This document shows positions 7,196 to 16,144 of a stretch of DNA of 64,000 bases, one piece after another. The DNA comes from Actinomycetes bacterium (GTDB lineage: Bacteria; Actinomycetota; Actinomycetes; Propionibacteriales; Nocardioidaceae): the NCBI GenBank assembly GCA_023460975.1, contig JAEWOG010000011.1, forward strand, positions 124,001-188,000, in the 5' to 3' direction. The notes under the pieces were generated by a model. That model had not been told where the DNA came from. It was given only the letters and a program-made list of their open reading frames with translations, and searched no databases. The stretch's first letter is position 1. Every line of letters begins with the position of its first letter. A program made the translations under genes and the position numbers.

Positions 7196-9583
7196 TCAAC
7201 TCTCCTTGTGCTCGCCCGAGGACTGGTCGGCGGGGCGCACGACGTACAGGGTCGACCCGTGATCGCCCAGCATGCGCAGGTGTTCGTGGTACTCGGTGCC
7301 GAGGAACTGGTGGTCCAGCCGGATGCCCTGGGCCAGCAGCGCCCCCGTGCCTGCGTACGACTCCGGCGCGTCGGTCATCGTGATCCGCTTGGCTGCGGTG
7401 GTGAGCACGAGTCCGCGCGGGTCGAGCCGTACGGGACTCACGTGGTTGATGAGGTCTCCGAACCGGTCGATCATGAGCTTCTGCGGCTTCGCGGCGACGA
7501 CGTAGCGGCGGTCCGGGTCGAGTCCCGCGACGGGCAGCAGGTCGGGTTCGGGGGTGGCGCGGACGCGGCGCTGGAAGTTGCCGACGACCGTTTCGGCGGC
7601 GTCCCCTGCCTGCCACACGAAGCGATCCGGCGCACCGGGCGGGCGGTGGCGGCGGAACCGGCCGAACTGCAGCGTCGCCCGGTGACGCTTGTAGAACGCG
7701 ATCTGCTCGGCCACCTCCTTGCGCTCGGCAACGGAGAGCAGGTCGAGGTCGTACTCGTAGCCCAGAGCGCCGAAGGCGGCCACGTTGAACCGCGTGGAGA
7801 GCGGCGTGGAACGCAGCGTCTGCTGGTGGGGCGCGTTGGACACGTGTGCGCTGATGACGCTGGGCGGATAGAGGTACGACAGGCCCTGCTGGATCTCGAG
7901 ACGCTCGATGGGGTCGGTGTCATCGGAGGCCCAGATCATCGCCGAGTGCGCGAGCATGCCGAGGTCGAACCGGTTGCCACCGCTGGAGCACGTCTCGAGC
8001 CACACGTGGGGGCGCGGTTCGAAGATCTCGGTGAGGATCCGGTGCAGGTTGACCTGATACGTGTGGGCGACCATCCCCGGGTGGGGCACGTGCGGGGACC
8101 AGGCATCGGAGAGGTGCCGGTTCATGTCCCACTTCACGTACGTGAAGGCAGCCGAGTCCAGCAGCGCGCCGACGGATGCGATCACGTAGTCGCACACCTC
8201 GGGATTGCACAGGTCGAGGACGTGTTGTTGGCGGCCGAGCCGGGCTGGCTTGCCCGGCACCCGCAGCGCCCAGTCGGGGTGGGCGCGGAAGATGTCGGAG
8301 TCCTCGCTGACCATCTCCGGCTCGACCCAGATGCCGGCGTCCAGACCCAGCCCGCGGACCTTGTCGACGAACGAGGCGAGCCCGCGGGGGAACTTGCGGC
8401 GGTCGACGGTGTAGTCGCCCAACCCCGCCGTGTCGTCGTCGCGGCGCGTGAACCAGCCGTCGTCGACGACGAAGAGCTCCATGCCGAGGTCGGCGGCCTG
8501 GCGGGCCTGCTTGAGCAGGCGGCGCTCGGAGAGGTCGAACGAGATCGCCTCCCATGAGTTGTAGACGACCGGACGCGGACGACCCGCGTAGCGCGGGGGC
8601 GTGATGTGGGCGTTGGTGAAGCGGTGCAGGCAGTCGGAGAGACCGTTGAGGCCCTCGGCGCTGAACGCGAGGACCGCCTGGGGCGTCTCGAACTCCTCCC
8701 CCGGCGCCAACGGCCACGCGAAGCCCTGCGGGCCAATGCCGGTGGTGAGTCGTACGAGCCCGTCGACGCCGCGCTCGAGGCTGGTGCGGTGGTTGCCCGA
8801 GTGGACGAGGTTGACCGCGCGCACGTGGCCGTGGTCCTCGTCCGCGTCCCCTTCGAGAAGGATGACGCCGGGGTTGTGTCGGTTGCTGGAGCCGCCGGTC
8901 GTGGAGCCGACCGAGAACGTGCCGGGCGTGACGTCGCGGACGTGGGCGTGGGCCTCGTGGATCCAGTTGCCGTCGAACGTCATCGCCCGGGTGGCCCGGT
9001 CGGGCACGTCGAGCATGGCGCTGGCGACGGCCTCGACGGTGACCGGCGCTGCACCGATGTTGCGGAGGACCGCGCGGCGGGCGATGACGTCGGTGGCGGC
9101 GAAGACGGTCCACAGCAGGCGTACCTCCACGCCGGCGCGGTCATCGGCGAGCGTGACTTCCAGCGTCTGGGCGTCCTCGTCGCTCCCCCGAGCGCTGGGC
9201 AGCGTCTGCGACGGGACGACACCGGGAAGGATCCGGTGAGCCCGATGGACGAGGTCGAGGTCGTAGCCGGTCGTCGGGCTCAGCACCTCGATCGGGCTGG
9301 CTCGGAAGTCTCCCTGCCCGATGGTGGAGTACTCCAGCGGGATGGTGTCGAGGCTGTAGCGGACGTCGGCGGCGTCGTACGCGATCGCCGACGCGGGACG
9401 GGCCGTACGCTTCCAGCGCAGGGCACTCGGGTCCTGGGCAGCGAGCCGGGGGCCGTGGTGGACGTGCTCGAGGTGCCCGTGCTCGGTCAGCACGAACCAG
9501 TACGAGGTGCGCGCGGTCGTCAGGAAGAACGCACCCTCGCGGACCTCGATCGGCGGGGAGTCCCCGAGGGTGACGTGGCTCAC
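7196..9583 (-). CDS. GH36 alpha-galactosidase
   Basis: Retaining alpha-galactosidase that removes terminal galactose from melibiose, raffinose or stachyose. The 795-residue length fits the tetrameric GH36 type. Residues 1-330 form the N-terminal beta-sandwich. The barrel shows NSWEAISFD (342-350), FVVDDGWF (371-378), TYVKWDMNRHLSD with nucleophile D486, the galactose-binding TCSSGGNRFDLGM (531-543), and WASDDTD (551-557) holding the acid/base. No signal peptide is present, so it is cytoplasmic and works on sugars brought in by the downstream symporter (1-nt gap). First gene of a three-gene operon with no regulator beside it; none of the upstream 120 bp shows a clear operator. Confidence 0.95.
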   Translation of the reverse strand: MSHVTLGDSPPIEVREGAFFLTTARTSYWFVLTEHGHLEHVHHGPRLAAQDPSALRWKRTARPASAIAYDAADVRYSLDTIPLEYSTIGQGDFRASPIEVLSPTTGYDLDLVHRAHRILPGVVPSQTLPSARGSDEDAQTLEVTLADDRAGVEVRLLWTVFAATDVIARRAVLRNIGAAPVTVEAVASAMLDVPDRATRAMTFDGNWIHEAHAHVRDVTPGTFSVGSTTGGSSNRHNPGVILLEGDADEDHGHVRAVNLVHSGNHRTSLERGVDGLVRLTTGIGPQGFAWPLAPGEEFETPQAVLAFSAEGLNGLSDCLHRFTNAHITPPRYAGRPRPVVYNSWEAISFDLSERRLLKQARQAADLGMELFVVDDGWFTRRDDDTAGLGDYTVDRRKFPRGLASFVDKVRGLGLDAGIWVEPEMVSEDSDIFRAHPDWALRVPGKPARLGRQQHVLDLCNPEVCDYVIASVGALLDSAAFTYVKWDMNRHLSDAWSPHVPHPGMVAHTYQVNLHRILTEIFEPRPHVWLETCSSGGNRFDLGMLAHSAMIWASDDTDPIERLEIQQGLSYLYPPSVISAHVSNAPHQQTLRSTPLSTRFNVAAFGALGYEYDLDLLSVAERKEVAEQIAFYKRHRATLQFGRFRRHRPPGAPDRFVWQAGDAAETVVGNFQRRVRATPEPDLLPVAGLDPDRRYVVAAKPQKLMIDRFGDLINHVSPVRLDPRGLVLTTAAKRITMTDAPESYAGTGALLAQGIRLDHQFLGTEYHEHLRMLGDHGSTLYVVRPADQSSGEHKES

Positions 9584-9704
9584 GCGCGGAGGTTATCAGC
9601 GACCTAATCGTTGGTTGAGGAGCGCGTTGAGGGCGCTGTGAGAGCCGGGCCGGGTCTACCGTGGCGCGGGTGAGCAGACACCAGCACAGTGGAGGCAGGC
9701 ACTG

Positions 9705-10253
9705 ATGGGCAAGCAGTTTGCGGCGATCGACGCGCGCCACCGCGAGTTCATCGAGGCGCAGCAGATGTACTTCGTGGCGACCGCGGCCCGCTCCGGCCGG
9801 GTCAACGTCTCCCCCAAGGGCCTGGACTCGTTCCGGATCCTCGACGAGAACCGGGTCGCCTGGCTCAACGGCACGGGCAGCGGCAACGAGACCGCCGCGC
9901 ACCTGCTCGACGTGCCGCGGATGACGCTGATGTTCTGTGCGCTGACGGGCAAGCCGCTGATCCTGCGGCTGTACGGCACCGCCCGCGCCGTCCACGCGGG
10001 CGAGGACGACTGGGATGAGTTGCTGGGCCTGTTCCCCCCGATGCTGGGCGCCCGGAACATCTTCGTCATGGACGTGGAGATGGTGCAGACCTCGTGCGGC
10101 TTCGGCGTCCCGTTGTACGACTACCGCGAGCAGCGCACCCTCATGGACTCGTGGGCGACCAACAAGGGTCCCGACGGCCTGGATGCCTATCACCAGGAGA
10201 AGAACCTCGTCAGCATCGACGGGTACCCCACGGGGTTTCCGGTGGGGGACTGA
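9705..10253 (+). CDS. Pyridoxamine 5'-phosphate oxidase-fold protein
   Basis: A 182-residue split-barrel flavin-binding protein of the PNPOx-like superfamily. The segment MYFVATAARSGRVNVSPKG (about 21-39) followed by LDSFRILDENRVAWLNGTGSG is the family's flavin-binding beta-barrel signature. Related proteins use FMN or F420; no substrate can be assigned. The C-terminal part (YDYREQRTLMDSWATNKG) is typical of the subgroup found in actinobacteria. It is divergent from the galactosidase gene (121 bp between starts) and is followed by the tRNA-Gln gene on the other strand. The start ATG is preceded by GGAGGCAGGCACTG, giving GGAGG 10 nt upstream. Confidence 0.88.
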   Translation: MGKQFAAIDARHREFIEAQQMYFVATAARSGRVNVSPKGLDSFRILDENRVAWLNGTGSGNETAAHLLDVPRMTLMFCALTGKPLILRLYGTARAVHAGEDDWDELLGLFPPMLGARNIFVMDVEMVQTSCGFGVPLYDYREQRTLMDSWATNKGPDGLDAYHQEKNLVSIDGYPTGFPVGD

Positions 10254-10313
10254 GAGCCCCACTGCTGCGGGAGAGTCTCAGTCACCTGCTGGCTGAGGCA
10301 CTCCCCGCACAGC

Positions 10314-10391
10314 TCCCCGGGTAGGAGTCGAACCTACGTCGCTAGTCCTGATTCAAAGTCAGGCGGGCCCTACCGGCAGACCAACCGGGGA
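10314..10391 (-). tRNA. tRNA-Gln (anticodon TTG)
   Basis: Read on the minus strand, a 7-bp acceptor stem (TCCCCGG at 10391-10385 with CCGGGGA at 10320-10314) encloses a D arm (GGTC/GGCC), an anticodon stem CCTGA/TCAGG with loop CTTTGAA (anticodon TTG), and a T arm GTAGG-TTCGACT-CCTAC. CCA is not encoded. The stretch between the anticodon and T stems is 9 nt by this folding (ACTAGCGAC), longer than the usual 4-5, and two nucleotides separate the D and anticodon stems; a small re-pairing may be the true fold. No integrase or attachment-site duplication is visible next to it. Confidence 0.8.
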
Positions 10392-10430
10392 ACGTCCCCC
10401 AAGGGACGGGAGGCACTCTACCGAGGCACC

Positions 10431-11540
10431 TCAGCGTCGGCGCAGTCGCCGGGCCACCTTCGCCAGGACGGAGTCCGCGACCGGCGGCTGTGCCTCGACG
10501 GGACGGGCCTTGAGCGCCGCAATCTCGGAGCGCAGCTTCTCCACGGTCTCGCGCTGAGCCTCGCGACCCTTGCGTGCGCCGTGGGTCGCCTCGGCCTTGT
10601 TGTGGTCGAAAGTCAGGGCCACGGCCTCGGTGTAGCGGGCGACGTACTCGGTGTGGATCTCCTCCAGGCGCCCCTGAGCGACCACGTCAGCCGGGTCGAC
10701 GACGAGGTCGCCGAGCAGGGTCCAGACCTCCTCGGCCAACTCCTGGAGCCACTGCGGGGTCCGTACGTCTGCCCACGTCAGCTGCGAGCGGCGCATCGAC
10801 GGCTCGAGGAACGAGTCCACGTCGTGGGTCTCGTGCCGCGTCAGGTCGGTGTTGAACTCCAGTTCGAGCTGGTCGCGCACCGGCACCAACGCCGTACGCC
10901 AGTCGGCCAGCAGGTCGACGTACCGCACGAAGGAGCGGCGGTGGCCGCGCCCAGCGCGCTCGGTGAGCAGGGCCGCGTGGACCCACCCGGCCACGTTGGA
11001 GGTCTCCTTCACCATCCGCAGCTCGTCGGTGGAACTCTGCAGGTACGCCAGGTCGCGGGAACCGACGACCTCGGCGGGATGACGCAGCGCGGTGAGCCAG
11101 CGCAGGTCCACGTCGAGCTCGGCGCACACCTCGGCCCACGCACTCGCGAACCAGAAGGCGTGCGGGTCCTTGACGACGATCTGGCGGCGATCCAGCTGCC
11201 CCGACAGCCACTCGCGCAGCTCAGCCTGAGGCTTGCCCGTGGCCAGCAACCCCTCCACCAGGGCGACGGCCTGGGGACGGGAATCGATGTTGTGCATCGC
11301 CAACTCGCCCAAGTGACGCTTGTGGAAGTCGATGACCCACTGCGGCTCATAGAAGCCGCGGGGGTTGGTCTCCGAGGCCGGCACCTCCGGCTGCGGCACG
11401 TGCAGACCGAGACGCTTGAGCGTGCCCGCCAGGGACGAGGTGCCGCTGCGCCCGGACCCCGAGACCAGGACGAGCACAGGACGCTGCGCGTCGAGGGCGC
11501 CGTGGCCACGCACCGCGTCGGAGGTGGACGGGCTGCTCAT
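10431..11540 (-). CDS. Sulfotransferase-family P-loop protein
   Basis: A 369-residue protein with the PAPS-type P-loop SGSGRSGTSSL (residues 27-37) near its N-terminus, followed by a region of Leu/Pro and YEPQWVIDFH, and a later KDPHAFWFASAW segment that resembles the 3'-phosphate-binding part of bacterial sulfotransferases. The last 50 residues (REAQRETVEKLRSEIAALK) form a probable coiled coil and a basic end. Related proteins act on cell-surface glycans or lipids, but the acceptor is unknown here. An upstream in-frame ATG at 11630 exists; the start at 11540 is preferred because CCAGGAGTC places AGGAG 9 nt upstream, and because the longer form would run into the promoter of the ligase gene. 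Confidence 0.8.
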   Translation of the reverse strand: MSSPSTSDAVRGHGALDAQRPVLVLVSGSGRSGTSSLAGTLKRLGLHVPQPEVPASETNPRGFYEPQWVIDFHKRHLGELAMHNIDSRPQAVALVEGLLATGKPQAELREWLSGQLDRRQIVVKDPHAFWFASAWAEVCAELDVDLRWLTALRHPAEVVGSRDLAYLQSSTDELRMVKETSNVAGWVHAALLTERAGRGHRRSFVRYVDLLADWRTALVPVRDQLELEFNTDLTRHETHDVDSFLEPSMRRSQLTWADVRTPQWLQELAEEVWTLLGDLVVDPADVVAQGRLEEIHTEYVARYTEAVALTFDHNKAEATHGARKGREAQRETVEKLRSEIAALKARPVEAQPPVADSVLAKVARRLRRR

Positions 11541-11650
11541 GCGGCGACTCCTGGCGTGCGTACGGGGCTGAGGGGGCCATTGTTCCGCAGCGCGGGACGC
11601 GCGCGGATGTCCGGGCCACAGTAGCCGCACGCGGGGGCTAGGTTGGTCCC

Positions 11651-12772
11651 GTGGACCTCCCCGTGATGCCGCCGGTCATGCCGATGCTCGCGAAGTCGAC
11701 GCCCCGCGTCCCCCGCGACGATGGGTTCAGCTTCGAACCGAAGTGGGACGGGTTCCGCTGTCTGGTGTTCAAGGACGGCGACGAGGTCGAGCTCGCGAGC
11801 CGCAACACCAAGCCACTCACGCGCTACTTCCCCGAGGTCGTCGAGGCCGTACGGGCGCAACTGCCGCAGCGCTGCGTGCTGGACGGGGAGCTCTTCGTCG
11901 CCCTCGGCGACGGCGAGGGCGGGCAACGGCTCGAGTTCGAGATCCTCCAGGAGCGGATCCACCCCGCGGCCAGCCGCATCACCAAGCTCTCCGTCGAGAC
12001 CCCTGCGGGCTTCGTCGCCTTCGACCTGCTCGCCCTGGGCGACGAGTCGTACCTCGAGCGCTCCTTCGCCGAGCGCCGCGCCGCCCTCGAAGAAGCCCTC
12101 GCGGGGCTGTCCGCTCACCCCGACGGGCCGTGCTTCCTCACCCGCACCACCACCGACCCCGACGAGGCCGAGCGATGGTTCCACGCCTTCGAGGGCGCCG
12201 GGCTCGACGGCGTGATCGCCAAGCCCCTGGCGGCGACGTACGAGCCCAACAAGCGCACGATGCTCAAGATCAAGCACGAGCGCACCGCCGACGTCGTCCT
12301 CGCCGGCTACCGCGAGCACAAGACGTCCACGCCCGAGAAGCCGCTGCTGGGGTCCCTCCTGCTCGCGCTCTACGACGGCGACACGCTGCAGCACGTCGGC
12401 GTCGCCGGGTCGTTCACGGCCGCGCGCCGGGCGGAGCTGATCGCCGAGCTGCAACCGCTGGTGTGCGACATCAGCGAGCACCCGTGGGGCGAGTGGGCCG
12501 AATGGGCGGTCGCCAACCCCGACCGGACGCCTGGCACGCAGAGCCGCTGGAGCCGCGGCAAGGACTTGAGTTTTGTGCCCCTGCGCCCCGAACGGGTGCT
12601 CGAGGTGAAGTACGAACACATGGAGGGCCGCCGCTTCCGCCACCTCGCCCACTTCAAGCGGTGGCGCGAGGACCGCGACCCCACCAGTTGCGACTACTCC
12701 CAACTGGAGGAACCCGCCGGGTACGACCTCACTAGGATCCTGAGCACCGAACGAGGAGGCAGTCGTGACTGA
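11651..12772 (+). CDS. ligC: ATP-dependent DNA ligase, LigC/LigD ligase-domain type
   Basis: Seals nicks with ATP in repair. Motif I EPKWDGFR gives catalytic K31; FDLLAL (motif III), DGVIAKP (motif IV) and LKIKHER (motif V) follow in order, then an OB-fold domain with SRWSRGKDL and LRPERVLEVKYEHMEG. The 373-residue length fits the stand-alone LigC type seen in actinobacteria, which accompanies Ku or polymerase-domain proteins in end joining. A LigD-type polymerase gene lies 3.4 kb further on the other strand; no Ku gene is in the window. The start is GTG at 11651. The gene overlaps the next one by 8 bp. Confidence 0.92.
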   Translation: MDLPVMPPVMPMLAKSTPRVPRDDGFSFEPKWDGFRCLVFKDGDEVELASRNTKPLTRYFPEVVEAVRAQLPQRCVLDGELFVALGDGEGGQRLEFEILQERIHPAASRITKLSVETPAGFVAFDLLALGDESYLERSFAERRAALEEALAGLSAHPDGPCFLTRTTTDPDEAERWFHAFEGAGLDGVIAKPLAATYEPNKRTMLKIKHERTADVVLAGYREHKTSTPEKPLLGSLLLALYDGDTLQHVGVAGSFTAARRAELIAELQPLVCDISEHPWGEWAEWAVANPDRTPGTQSRWSRGKDLSFVPLRPERVLEVKYEHMEGRRFRHLAHFKRWREDRDPTSCDYSQLEEPAGYDLTRILSTERGGSRD

Positions 12773-13361
12773 GCACACCCCCACCCCCCAGAACCCGGCC
12801 GACAACGGGGACATCCACGACGGCGTGGGCACGTACCCGGTCGTGATCCTGGCCGAGAAGGCGCTGACGCCTCTCGACGCGCGCCAGGTCCACTCGCTGC
12901 ACGACACCATCGCCGACCAGGTCGTCTACCACGTCCTCATCCCCGTCGACGACGCTGCGGCCCGCATCGAGGCATCCATGGGCACCCTCGGCGCCGGGGA
13001 CCTGCTCGCCGCCCCCGCGATGGCGCTCAACGAGGTCGACATCGAGGCCGTCCGCGACGAGTGCCGCGAGGAGGCCGACTCCGCGCTCACCCTGAGCCTC
13101 GACGCCCTGCGGGAGACCGGCGCCGATGCCGAGGGCGCCACGATCACCGCTCCCCCGGTGGACGCACTCGCCGAGAAGGTGTCCGACGTCGACGCCCGCG
13201 AGGTGATCGTGCTGACGCGACCGCACGTGGTGGCCGAGTTCTTCCACGTCGACTGGACCTCCCGGGCCCGCCGCAAGCTCGGCGTCCCCGTCCTGCACCT
13301 GGTGGAGGCGGAGACCTTCGACGAGCAGGCCGGTGGCGGAGAGGGCGTCAGCGGGCTGTGA
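12765..13361 (+). CDS. Conserved actinobacterial hypothetical protein
   Basis: I do not recognise a named family. The 198-residue product is acidic, with an alternating strand/helix pattern: a strand-like YPVVILAEKAL (24-34), an acidic region with ECREEADSALTLSLDALRE, and a terminal REVIVLTRPHVVAEFFHVDW followed by RRKLGVPVLHLVE. This resembles a universal-stress-protein-like alpha/beta fold, with strands ending in Val-rich stretches, but this is only a structural guess. The GTG start at 12765 has GAGGAGG at 12753-12759 and overlaps the ligase gene by 8 bp; its stop overlaps the next start (GTGA). It is therefore translationally coupled on both sides. Confidence 0.75.
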   Translation: MTEHTPTPQNPADNGDIHDGVGTYPVVILAEKALTPLDARQVHSLHDTIADQVVYHVLIPVDDAAARIEASMGTLGAGDLLAAPAMALNEVDIEAVRDECREEADSALTLSLDALRETGADAEGATITAPPVDALAEKVSDVDAREVIVLTRPHVVAEFFHVDWTSRARRKLGVPVLHLVEAETFDEQAGGGEGVSGL

Positions 13362-15979
13362 GGTTCCCGCAGCGCCTGGGCAGGCGGCGTACGAAGGTCG
13401 GCTTCCTGGTCTTCAACATCGACGGCATGGGCGGCACCTCGCGCTCGGCCATCACGCAGGCCAACGCGCTGTCGCGACGCGGCAACGTCGAGGTGCAGAT
13501 CGTCTCGGTGACCCGCTCCGCCCTCACCCCGCACTACGCGATCGATCCCGCCGTCACCGTGACGCACCTGGCCGACGTACGCCCTGGGTGCGCCGAGGCC
13601 GGTCACGATCGGGCCTCGCAACTGGTGCCGAAGCGCTGGGACGGGCAGTTCTCGCGGTTCACCGACCGCGCGATGCGGGCATTCCTGCCCACCCTCGACG
13701 TGGACATCCTCGTGACGGTGACGCCCGGCCTGATGGCCGCCGCCGTCCAGTTGTGCGGCGACGAGGTCCGCATCGTCCACCAGGAACACCGTTCCTCGGC
13801 CGACCGCGGCGGCGGGATGGAGCCGCTCCTGGCCTACGCGCCGCAGGTGGCCGCCGTGGCCCTGCTGACGCAGAGCGCGGCTGACTGGCTGGGCGGGCAA
13901 CTCAGCGGCACCGCTCCCGAACTCGTCGTGATGCCCAACCCGTTGCCGACCGAGCCGCAGCCCCGCTCCCCGCTCGACCAGCGCACCATCGTGGCCGCAG
14001 GCCGCATCGTGGAGGAGAAGCAGTTCTACGACCTCCTGCAAGCCTTCGCGCTGGTGGCCGACGAGATGCCCGGCTGGCGGCTGCGCATCCTCGGTGACGG
14101 GCCGCTGCATGCGGACCTCCTCGCCCACGCCGCCAAGAAGGGCCTCGCGGACCGCGTCGACCTGCCGGGCGCCGTGACCCACATGCAGCCCGAGTGGGCC
14201 GGCGCCGCCGTGTGCGCGCTGTCGAGCCGCACCGAGGGGTTCCCCCTGGTGGCCCAGGAGGCCATGTCGGCGGGGGTGCCCGTGCTGACCTACGACTGCC
14301 CCTCGGGGCCGCGCGAGCTCGTCGAGCACGACGTCAGCGGCCTGCTGGTCGGCGCCGGATCCGTGACGGGACTCGCGGCCGGGATGCTGCGCCTGGCCGA
14401 CGACGACCTGCGCGCGCGGCTGGGCGCCGGAGCGCTGGCCGCCTCGCGGGCGTACGACGCCGACGCCATCGCGACGCGGTGGGAGGAGATCTTCTCGCGG
14501 GTGCTGACGCCCGAGGGGCCGCCGCCGATCCCGCCCGCGTTCAACCGGGTGCAGGGGCCGGTGGAGCCGGTGACCCCCTTGCAGGCCCGAGCCGAGGCGT
14601 TGCGCCTGGTGGTCGCGGCCGCAGGCGAGGGCTGGTTCGTGATGCCCGGGGAGCCGCCCACCGTCGTCGTCGACTCGGCCCGGCGCAGCGACGTGCTCGC
14701 GCATCTTGCTGCCCACGCGCCCGAGCACCTGAGTCTGTTCGACCCCGGCATGAACGGGTGGCCCGAACGGCGTGCGACGCCGGCCCGGATGGCCGCTCTG
14801 CTGCGCAACTCCGCCGTCAACCGGGTGCTGGTGACCCCGTGGCCGCGCCACGACGGACGACGTACGCACCTGGCCCAGGGCGGCGGCGTGGCCGTGGAGT
14901 TCTGGGACCGCGTCGGTTCGGGCGACCTCGTCGCGCCGCTGTGGAACCGGTACGCCCAGCGGGTGCCACCCGGCGCCGCGACCGCCTCGGTCGACGTGGC
15001 CGGCATCCAGGTGCCCACCCTGCCGCTGATGGCCACTCCGTCGACGCTGGACGTGGCGTTCGACGTCGACGTCGTCTACACGTGGGTCGACGACACCGAC
15101 CCTGAGTGGAACGCTGCCCGCGCGCACCGCGAGGGCTCCGGGGCCCGCCGCGAGGCAGCGGGTCAGGCGCGCTTCCGCAGCCGCGACGAGCTGCGTTATT
15201 CGATGCGCAGCCTCCACCTGTTCGCACCGTGGGTCCGCACGATCCACCTCGTCACCGCCGGCCAGCGGCCCGAGTGGTTGGCCGATCACCCGTCCGTACG
15301 GCTCGTCGACCACCGCGACATCCTCCCGGCCGATGCGTTGCCGACTTTCAACTCCCAGGCCATCGAGACCGCCCTGCACCGGATCGAGGGGCTGTCCGAA
15401 CACTTCGTCTACCTCAACGACGACGTGTTGCTGGGTCGGCCCGTGCGCAAGGAGACCTTCTTCGCGCCGGGTGGTTCGTTCGCGGCCTTCGTCGCGGGCA
15501 CCGTGGTGGGGTTGGAGGGTCAGGCCGACAAGCCGTTCCAGCATGCCGCCCTCAACAACCGACGCCTGCTCGAGGAGGCGCTCGGGGTGACGACGACGCG
15601 GCTCATGGCGCACACCCCGCACCCTCACCGGGTCTCGGTGCTGCGCGAGATCGAGGCCCGCTTCGGCGAGGCGTTGGAGCGTACGGCCCTCGCGCCGTTC
15701 CGTTCCCCCACCGACGTGTCTCTGCTGTCCAACCTGGCGCAGCACTACGGGCTGGCGACCGGCTCGGCGCACGTGGGTCGCGCCGAGCACGCCTTCGTCG
15801 ACCTGTCCCACGCGCAGGTTGCGCGGAACCTCGCCAAGATCGCCCAACGCGAGCTGGACTTCTTCTGCCTGGGCGACCACCACGACTTCGCTGTCGACGC
15901 AGCGGAGGTGGACGCGATGCTGGCGCAGTTCCTGGCCGACTACTTCCCCGTCGCCGCGCCGTGGGAGCTCGCTCCCTGA
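13358..15979 (+). CDS. GT4 glycosyltransferase fused to a Stealth-family sugar phosphotransferase
   Basis: An 873-residue fusion. The first half (about 1-400) is a GT-B glycosyltransferase of family 4: KVGFLVFNIDGMGGTSRSA at the start, AAGRIVEEKQFYDLLQAF in the middle, and EGFPLVAQEAMSAGVP as the donor-site Glu region. The second half (from about 568) has the Stealth conserved regions: VDVVYTWVDDTDPEW (CR1), RSRDELRYSMRSLHLF (CR2, about 606), FVYLNDDVLLGRP (about 684) and the CR4-like end. Stealth proteins transfer sugar phosphates to build capsular or wall polymers. The longer frame opening at 13061 is rejected; the GTG at 13358 overlaps the preceding stop as GTGA and directly precedes the glycosyltransferase start. 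Probable role: phosphate-linked surface glycan synthesis. Confidence 0.9.
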   Translation: MRFPQRLGRRRTKVGFLVFNIDGMGGTSRSAITQANALSRRGNVEVQIVSVTRSALTPHYAIDPAVTVTHLADVRPGCAEAGHDRASQLVPKRWDGQFSRFTDRAMRAFLPTLDVDILVTVTPGLMAAAVQLCGDEVRIVHQEHRSSADRGGGMEPLLAYAPQVAAVALLTQSAADWLGGQLSGTAPELVVMPNPLPTEPQPRSPLDQRTIVAAGRIVEEKQFYDLLQAFALVADEMPGWRLRILGDGPLHADLLAHAAKKGLADRVDLPGAVTHMQPEWAGAAVCALSSRTEGFPLVAQEAMSAGVPVLTYDCPSGPRELVEHDVSGLLVGAGSVTGLAAGMLRLADDDLRARLGAGALAASRAYDADAIATRWEEIFSRVLTPEGPPPIPPAFNRVQGPVEPVTPLQARAEALRLVVAAAGEGWFVMPGEPPTVVVDSARRSDVLAHLAAHAPEHLSLFDPGMNGWPERRATPARMAALLRNSAVNRVLVTPWPRHDGRRTHLAQGGGVAVEFWDRVGSGDLVAPLWNRYAQRVPPGAATASVDVAGIQVPTLPLMATPSTLDVAFDVDVVYTWVDDTDPEWNAARAHREGSGARREAAGQARFRSRDELRYSMRSLHLFAPWVRTIHLVTAGQRPEWLADHPSVRLVDHRDILPADALPTFNSQAIETALHRIEGLSEHFVYLNDDVLLGRPVRKETFFAPGGSFAAFVAGTVVGLEGQADKPFQHAALNNRRLLEEALGVTTTRLMAHTPHPHRVSVLREIEARFGEALERTALAPFRSPTDVSLLSNLAQHYGLATGSAHVGRAEHAFVDLSHAQVARNLAKIAQRELDFFCLGDHHDFAVDAAEVDAMLAQFLADYFPVAAPWELAP

Positions 15980-16013
15980 GGCGCTCGCCCCACCCGCCTT
16001 CCCTGCGCGCCCC

Positions 16014-16086
16014 ACCTTCAAGTAAAGCGGGGTTATCCGCACTGGCGCGCCGTCACAGCCATGCACCAGTACGCACCAGGGCGCGC
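16014..16086 (+). repeat. Interspersed TAAAGCGGGG element, copy 2
   Basis: Carries CCACCTTCAAGTAAAGCGG, then GGTTATCCGCACTGGCGC and CCGTCACAGCCATGCACCAG. It is nearly identical to copy 3 at 28900-28970 over about 70 bp and to the minus strand of copy 1 over the left part. Its right arm (CCAGTACGCACCAGG) no longer pairs with the left arm, unlike copy 1. It sits between the convergent genes ending at 15979 and 16145. Confidence 0.8.
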
Positions 16087-16144
16087 ACGATGAGGCCGTA
16101 CGCGCCCGCGCTCACCGCCCGGCGCCTGGTCACCGCCCCGGCGG

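Noticed and set aside
10314..10391. Genomic island integrated at tRNA-Gln
   Set aside because: No integrase, no direct repeat of the tRNA 3' end, and base composition does not change on either side.
11541..11630. 30-residue N-terminal extension of the sulfotransferase from ATG 11630
   Set aside because: No ribosome site; AGGAG lies before ATG 11540, and the extension would occupy the ligase promoter.
12926..16066. 1,046-residue open frame on the minus strand
   Set aside because: It is antisense to the GT4-Stealth gene; the peptide is Gly/Arg/Val/Asp-rich with no recognisable domain, as expected for a shadow in high-GC DNA.
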